Positions 60,961 through 64,000 of a DNA stretch of 64,000 nucleotides are shown here, piece by piece. Every line of letters begins with the position of its first letter. Position 1 is the stretch's first letter. The notes beneath the pieces were generated by a model. It saw nothing but the letters and a program-made list of their open reading frames with translations, searched no databases and had not been told where the DNA came from. The DNA is from Bacteroidota bacterium (lineage in GTDB: Bacteria; Bacteroidota; Bacteroidia; Bacteroidales; Lentimicrobiaceae), in contig JAEZDY010000006.1 in assembly GCA_023417935.1 (NCBI GenBank), positions 1 to 64,000 of the forward strand. The letters run 5' to 3'. The translations under genes and the position numbers were made by a program.

Positions 60961-62007
60961 ATGCAAGATAAACCATTCTTCTTCATTATTGGCCGCCCCA
61001 GGTCGGGAACTACACTTTTGAGGTTACTTTTTGAGGCACATCCTAATCTGCTGTTACCCCCTGAAAGTCCTTTTATCATTATCTTGTACAAGAAGTATGA
61101 GAAGATCACACATTGGAATGAGACAATAATTAAGGAGTTTGTTGAAGACCTTTATAAAGTCAGGTATTTTGATAAGTGGCTGATTGATAAGAAGGAACTT
61201 TATGATCACCTACTGAAGTTAAAAGGTGAAGCTACCTTTAAACAAATGGTAATGCAGGTGTACGAATCGTACCACTCAGTGTATGAGAAGAAAGATATTA
61301 CCATGATTGGCGATAAGAACCCAATGTATTCACTATATGCCGACCGGATACATAAACTCTTTCCCGAATCAAAGATCATTCATATAACCCGTGATTACCG
61401 CGATAACTACTTGTCACTGATCAACGTCAACTTTGAGGTGCCAATTGTTCCCATTGTAATCTACCGGTGGAAATATGCCCTGAGGAAAATGTGGAAACTT
61501 AAGGAGAAACAACCGGAACTGATATACTCCATTAGGTACGAAGATCTTGTTGCCGATCCGGAACATCATTGCCGACTGCTATGCGACTTTCTTGGGATAG
61601 AGTTTGATCCTTCAGTATTATCATTTTATGAAAAGAAGAAGGATGTTGAAAAGGCCTATAAGGGTGCTGAAGATATAAGCCATATACATAAGAGCCTGTT
61701 TAATCCCATCTCCACAGAACGTATGGATAAATGGAAAACCGAAATGACACCCCGGCAAATCAAAGTGGCTGATCTTGTAATGGGTAAAACAGCAGAAAAA
61801 GCCGGCTACAATAGAATGTTTCCAAAATTCAGTCCCGGCCTTTATTTATGGATAATGCCATCTCTTGTGTATGCTTCCATCATGTACAGGCTTATCATGC
61901 TTGGTGATCATCTGCCTTATGGCATGCGCAACTCCCTTAATAAAACACTGGGCATCTTCCTGAAGTTATACTGGAAATTCAACCAGAGAAAAGTAAAGCC
62001 TATTTGA
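60961..62007 (+). CDS. Sulfotransferase family protein, paralogue 2
   Basis: 348 residues. PAPS motifs: 'FIIGRPRSGTTLLRLLFEAH' and 'IIHITRDYRDNYLSL'. By eye it is close to half identical to the protein at 57304, with the same C-terminal block 'HIHKSLFNPISTERMDKWKT'. Residues after about 290 are hydrophobic and may contact the membrane. It is divergent from the MBOAT gene. The two paralogues may sulfate different positions on the same or related acceptors. Confidence 0.88.
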   Translation: MQDKPFFFIIGRPRSGTTLLRLLFEAHPNLLLPPESPFIIILYKKYEKITHWNETIIKEFVEDLYKVRYFDKWLIDKKELYDHLLKLKGEATFKQMVMQVYESYHSVYEKKDITMIGDKNPMYSLYADRIHKLFPESKIIHITRDYRDNYLSLINVNFEVPIVPIVIYRWKYALRKMWKLKEKQPELIYSIRYEDLVADPEHHCRLLCDFLGIEFDPSVLSFYEKKKDVEKAYKGAEDISHIHKSLFNPISTERMDKWKTEMTPRQIKVADLVMGKTAEKAGYNRMFPKFSPGLYLWIMPSLVYASIMYRLIMLGDHLPYGMRNSLNKTLGIFLKLYWKFNQRKVKPI

Positions 62008-62091
62008 ATCGTACAGCACAAATTATGTGTGCCATACGAAATCGGGTTTTAATTGCACTGTAATAGAGCTTTATTTGAGATTCATTTTACT

Positions 62092-62193
62092 TAGCCTCTT
62101 TTTAGGTTCATTTTAGCTTCATTCTAACCTCATATTGGAACCGAGGCTAGAACGAAGCTAGAAACAGTGTAAAACGAGGCTGAAAGCAGGCTA
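62092..62193. repeat. Inverted array with 11-bp period (TAGCCTC / GAGGCTA)
   Basis: Left arm: TAGCCTC, TAGGTTC, TAGCTTC and TAACCTC begin at 62092, 62103, 62114 and 62125. Right arm: GAGGCTA at 62143, GAAGCTA at 62154, CAGTGTA at 62165, GAGGCTG at 62176 and CAGGCTA at 62187. All spacings are 11 bp. Confidence 0.88.
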
Positions 62194-62348
62194 AGTAAAA
62201 TGAAACCCAAGTGAATCACCATAATACATGCTAACCACTTAATTTTCAGGTGTGCTTTTCATTATATGAGTCAATGAACTGTAACTACCTATGAAACATT
62301 CTGTAACACAATTAATTACCAATAATTTCAGTGCATCATTTCTTTTCC

Positions 62349-62356
62349 TATTTTTG
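62349..62356 (+). promoter_or_regulatory. Bacteroidota -7 element of the second fatty acyl-AMP ligase
   Basis: TATTTTTG, matching TAnnTTTG, followed by CAC; 27 nt before the ATG at 62384. Confidence 0.55.
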
Positions 62357-62383
62357 CACGTTTTAATAGATTTGCCCCCTTAT

Positions 62384-64000
62384 ATGAGCTTGACTAACTT
62401 TTTGAACGATAGTATCACACCAGATGATACTTTTAAATATACTTTGCCTGAAATTCTTCAAACGCGTGCCCAAAATACACCTGATAGCACTGCGTTTATA
62501 TTCCTGAAGGATGGTGAGGATGATGAAGAGCGCATAACGTATTATGAACTCGATAGAGCTGCAAGAGAAATAGCCTCTGCATTAATGGCGCTCAATATGA
62601 AAGGGGAACGTGCACTTATGCTCTATCCCGGTGGAATTGATTTCATAAAGGCTTTGTTTGGTTGTTTTTATGCCGGCATTATTGCAGTACCTGCATATCC
62701 CCCAAGGAAAAACAGGTCGCTTGAAAGGATAAAGACATTGGTAATTGATTCAGGAGCTAAGATTGTTCTCTCAATGGAAGATATTTTTGCATCCTGTGAG
62801 AGGTCATTCTCTGATCTTGAAGATTTAAAAAACCTCAATTGGGTTCTTACTGACAATATTCCAAATAAAGAAGAAAATCTCTCAAGTGATAACATAATAA
62901 TCCCTGTTCCTTCTGATATAGCGCTGTTACAGTATACTTCAGGCTCAACAGGTTTACCGAAGGGGGTTATGGTTACGCACAATAACATTGTTAGAAATCT
63001 TGAGTTCATACGTCAAAGCTTCAATCTTAAACCTCAAAGTGTATCAGTAACATGGCTACCAAGCTTCCATGATATGGGACTTATTGACGGGGTAATAGGC
63101 CCTGTTTACAATGGCTATTTGGGAGTTATAATGCAACCTGTAGCATTCATCCAAAAACCCTTAAGATGGCTTAAAGCAATAACCAAATACAAAGGCACCC
63201 ACGGCGGTGCTCCTAATTTTGCTTTCGATCTGTGTGTTGACAGCATCACTGAAGAAGAAAGAAAAATACTCGATCTGTCAACAATGGAGACTCTTTACTG
63301 TGGTGCTGAACCCATTAGGAAAGAAACCTTTGAGCGCTTTATACAGGTATTTAGAGACTTCGGCATTAAAAAAGAATCATTGTATCCATGTTATGGTATG
63401 GCTGAAACAACGCTGATCATTTCTGGTCCGGAAGCGGGCAGAGGACCTGAATATCTATGTGTGTCGGGCAGTGCCCTTGAAGGAAACCGTATTGTAACAA
63501 ATGATCCGGACAATCCTGACTCGCGTTATCTTGTTGGTGTTGGATACCCTTGGGTTGATACGAAGGTTGAAATTGTAAATCCTGATACATTAGAAGTATG
63601 CGGCAAAAATGAAGTAGGTGAAATTTGGGTATCTGGCTCAATTGTTACTGCTGGCTATTGGAATAATGAAGAGATAACCAAGCAAACCTTTGGCGTTAAA
63701 ATACCTGCCGTTGGACAATCATCAGATGGTAATAAAACCAGTTTGCAATACCTCAGAACCGGCGACCTTGGATTCATCCATGATGGAGAGCTTTATATAA
63801 CAGGTCGCCTGAAAGACATGATTATCCTCCATGGCAGAAATTACTATCCTCAGGATATTGAGTATATCACAGAGCTTAGCCATCCTGCTATCCGACATTC
63901 GGCCAGTGCTGCCTTTTCAATAGAAGTTGATTCAAACGAAAAACTTGTTATTGTGGCTGAGGTTGAACGCTCCTATATCCGTAATATTGATACAGAAGCT
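62384..64000 (+). CDS. Fatty acyl-AMP ligase (FAAL-like), 3' end off the window
   Basis: 539 codons are visible from the ATG at 62384 and the frame is open to the right edge. The P-loop is 'LQYTSGSTGLPKGVMVTHNN' (about 185-204). 'TWLPSFHDMGLIDGVIGPVY' is the FAAL core motif; 'SLYPCYGMAETTLIISG' and 'YLRTGDLGFIHDGELYITGR' complete the adenylate site. FAALs of this type often start polyketide or lipopeptide assembly lines, and the gene may continue into carrier or ketosynthase domains beyond the edge. Compared with the FAAL at 42091 it is a different subfamily, with the typical 'PAYPPRKNRSLERI' segment of polyketide-linked FAALs. Confidence 0.9.
   Translation, partial: MSLTNFLNDSITPDDTFKYTLPEILQTRAQNTPDSTAFIFLKDGEDDEERITYYELDRAAREIASALMALNMKGERALMLYPGGIDFIKALFGCFYAGIIAVPAYPPRKNRSLERIKTLVIDSGAKIVLSMEDIFASCERSFSDLEDLKNLNWVLTDNIPNKEENLSSDNIIIPVPSDIALLQYTSGSTGLPKGVMVTHNNIVRNLEFIRQSFNLKPQSVSVTWLPSFHDMGLIDGVIGPVYNGYLGVIMQPVAFIQKPLRWLKAITKYKGTHGGAPNFAFDLCVDSITEEERKILDLSTMETLYCGAEPIRKETFERFIQVFRDFGIKKESLYPCYGMAETTLIISGPEAGRGPEYLCVSGSALEGNRIVTNDPDNPDSRYLVGVGYPWVDTKVEIVNPDTLEVCGKNEVGEIWVSGSIVTAGYWNNEEITKQTFGVKIPAVGQSSDGNKTSLQYLRTGDLGFIHDGELYITGRLKDMIILHGRNYYPQDIEYITELSHPAIRHSASAAFSIEVDSNEKLVIVAEVERSYIRNIDTEA

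Larger units (their letters stand above)
62008..62383. other. Intergenic region with inverted 11-bp array
   Basis: No gene. It holds the inverted array at 62092-62193, and a promoter for the next gene at 62349-62356. Confidence 0.7.

Noticed and set aside
1..64000. tRNA, rRNA or riboswitch genes
   Set aside because: No cloverleaf, rRNA segment or recognised riboswitch core (for example TPP near thiL) was found by eye; a covariance-model search would be decisive.

Overview
The window comes from a Bacteroidota chromosome, probably a Bacteroidales- or Marinilabiliales-like relative. The evidence is: secreted proteins ending in type IX secretion (T9SS) sorting domains; a FecI/FecR-type sigma/anti-sigma pair with a DUF4974 tail and an STN-domain partner; DUF6266, GEVED, DUF2147 and PepSY-like families; almost no Shine-Dalgarno sites; and many TAnnTTTG (-7) promoter elements 20-45 nt upstream of starts. 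No rRNA or tRNA gene and no CRISPR array was seen.

Region 1 (1-10.4 kb, all minus strand): a very large surface protein cut by the left edge, then an ECF sigma / FecR anti-sigma / STN-barrel / beta-helix surface-protein operon. The element ACTAGGGTAAA, about 12-13 nt upstream of TGTC, sits before the anti-sigma gene, far upstream of the large surface protein and before a lipoprotein at 35.3 kb. It looks like the promoter read by this ECF sigma. Region 2 (10.5-19.4 kb): metabolic genes (aldehyde dehydrogenase, F420-type NADP reductase, AlkZ-like winged-helix protein, DMT exporter), then a disturbed accessory zone. That zone holds a decayed REP-associated transposase, a chimeric T9SS gene whose 5' end is a copied piece of the neighbouring DUF6266 gene, an AT-rich CPBP protease, and nearly 0.9 kb of structured intergenic repeats. 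Region 3 (19.4-42 kb): housekeeping genes (rplU-rpmA, serS, rsmA) among lipoproteins, a ZIP transporter, an amidase, a His-rich secreted protein, a Mn-catalase, a divergent lipid kinase / phosphatidate phosphatase pair, a secreted subtilisin and TPR proteins.

Region 4 (42-64 kb) is the most biosynthetic part. It has a fatty acyl-AMP ligase, an acyl carrier protein, a FabH-like ketosynthase, a FabG-like reductase, two paralogous B12-type radical SAM enzymes, a polyprenyl-phosphate glycosyltransferase and a PseH/WecD-like acetyltransferase. After thiL-uvrC-PepSY-ppk2 come a WecE-like aminotransferase, two paralogous sulfotransferases bracketing an MBOAT/SGNH acyl-transfer pair, and a second fatty acyl-AMP ligase cut by the right edge. 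Together these suggest an unusual activated acyl chain and an amino-sugar or lipid scaffold that is acylated and sulfated; the product is unknown.

The most unusual structural feature is a set of intergenic arrays that share a design but not a sequence. Short units repeat at a fixed spacing (7, 9, 10, 11 or 13-14 bp). In three cases four (or five) units are followed by the same number in inverted orientation around a spacer, giving large potential hairpins.
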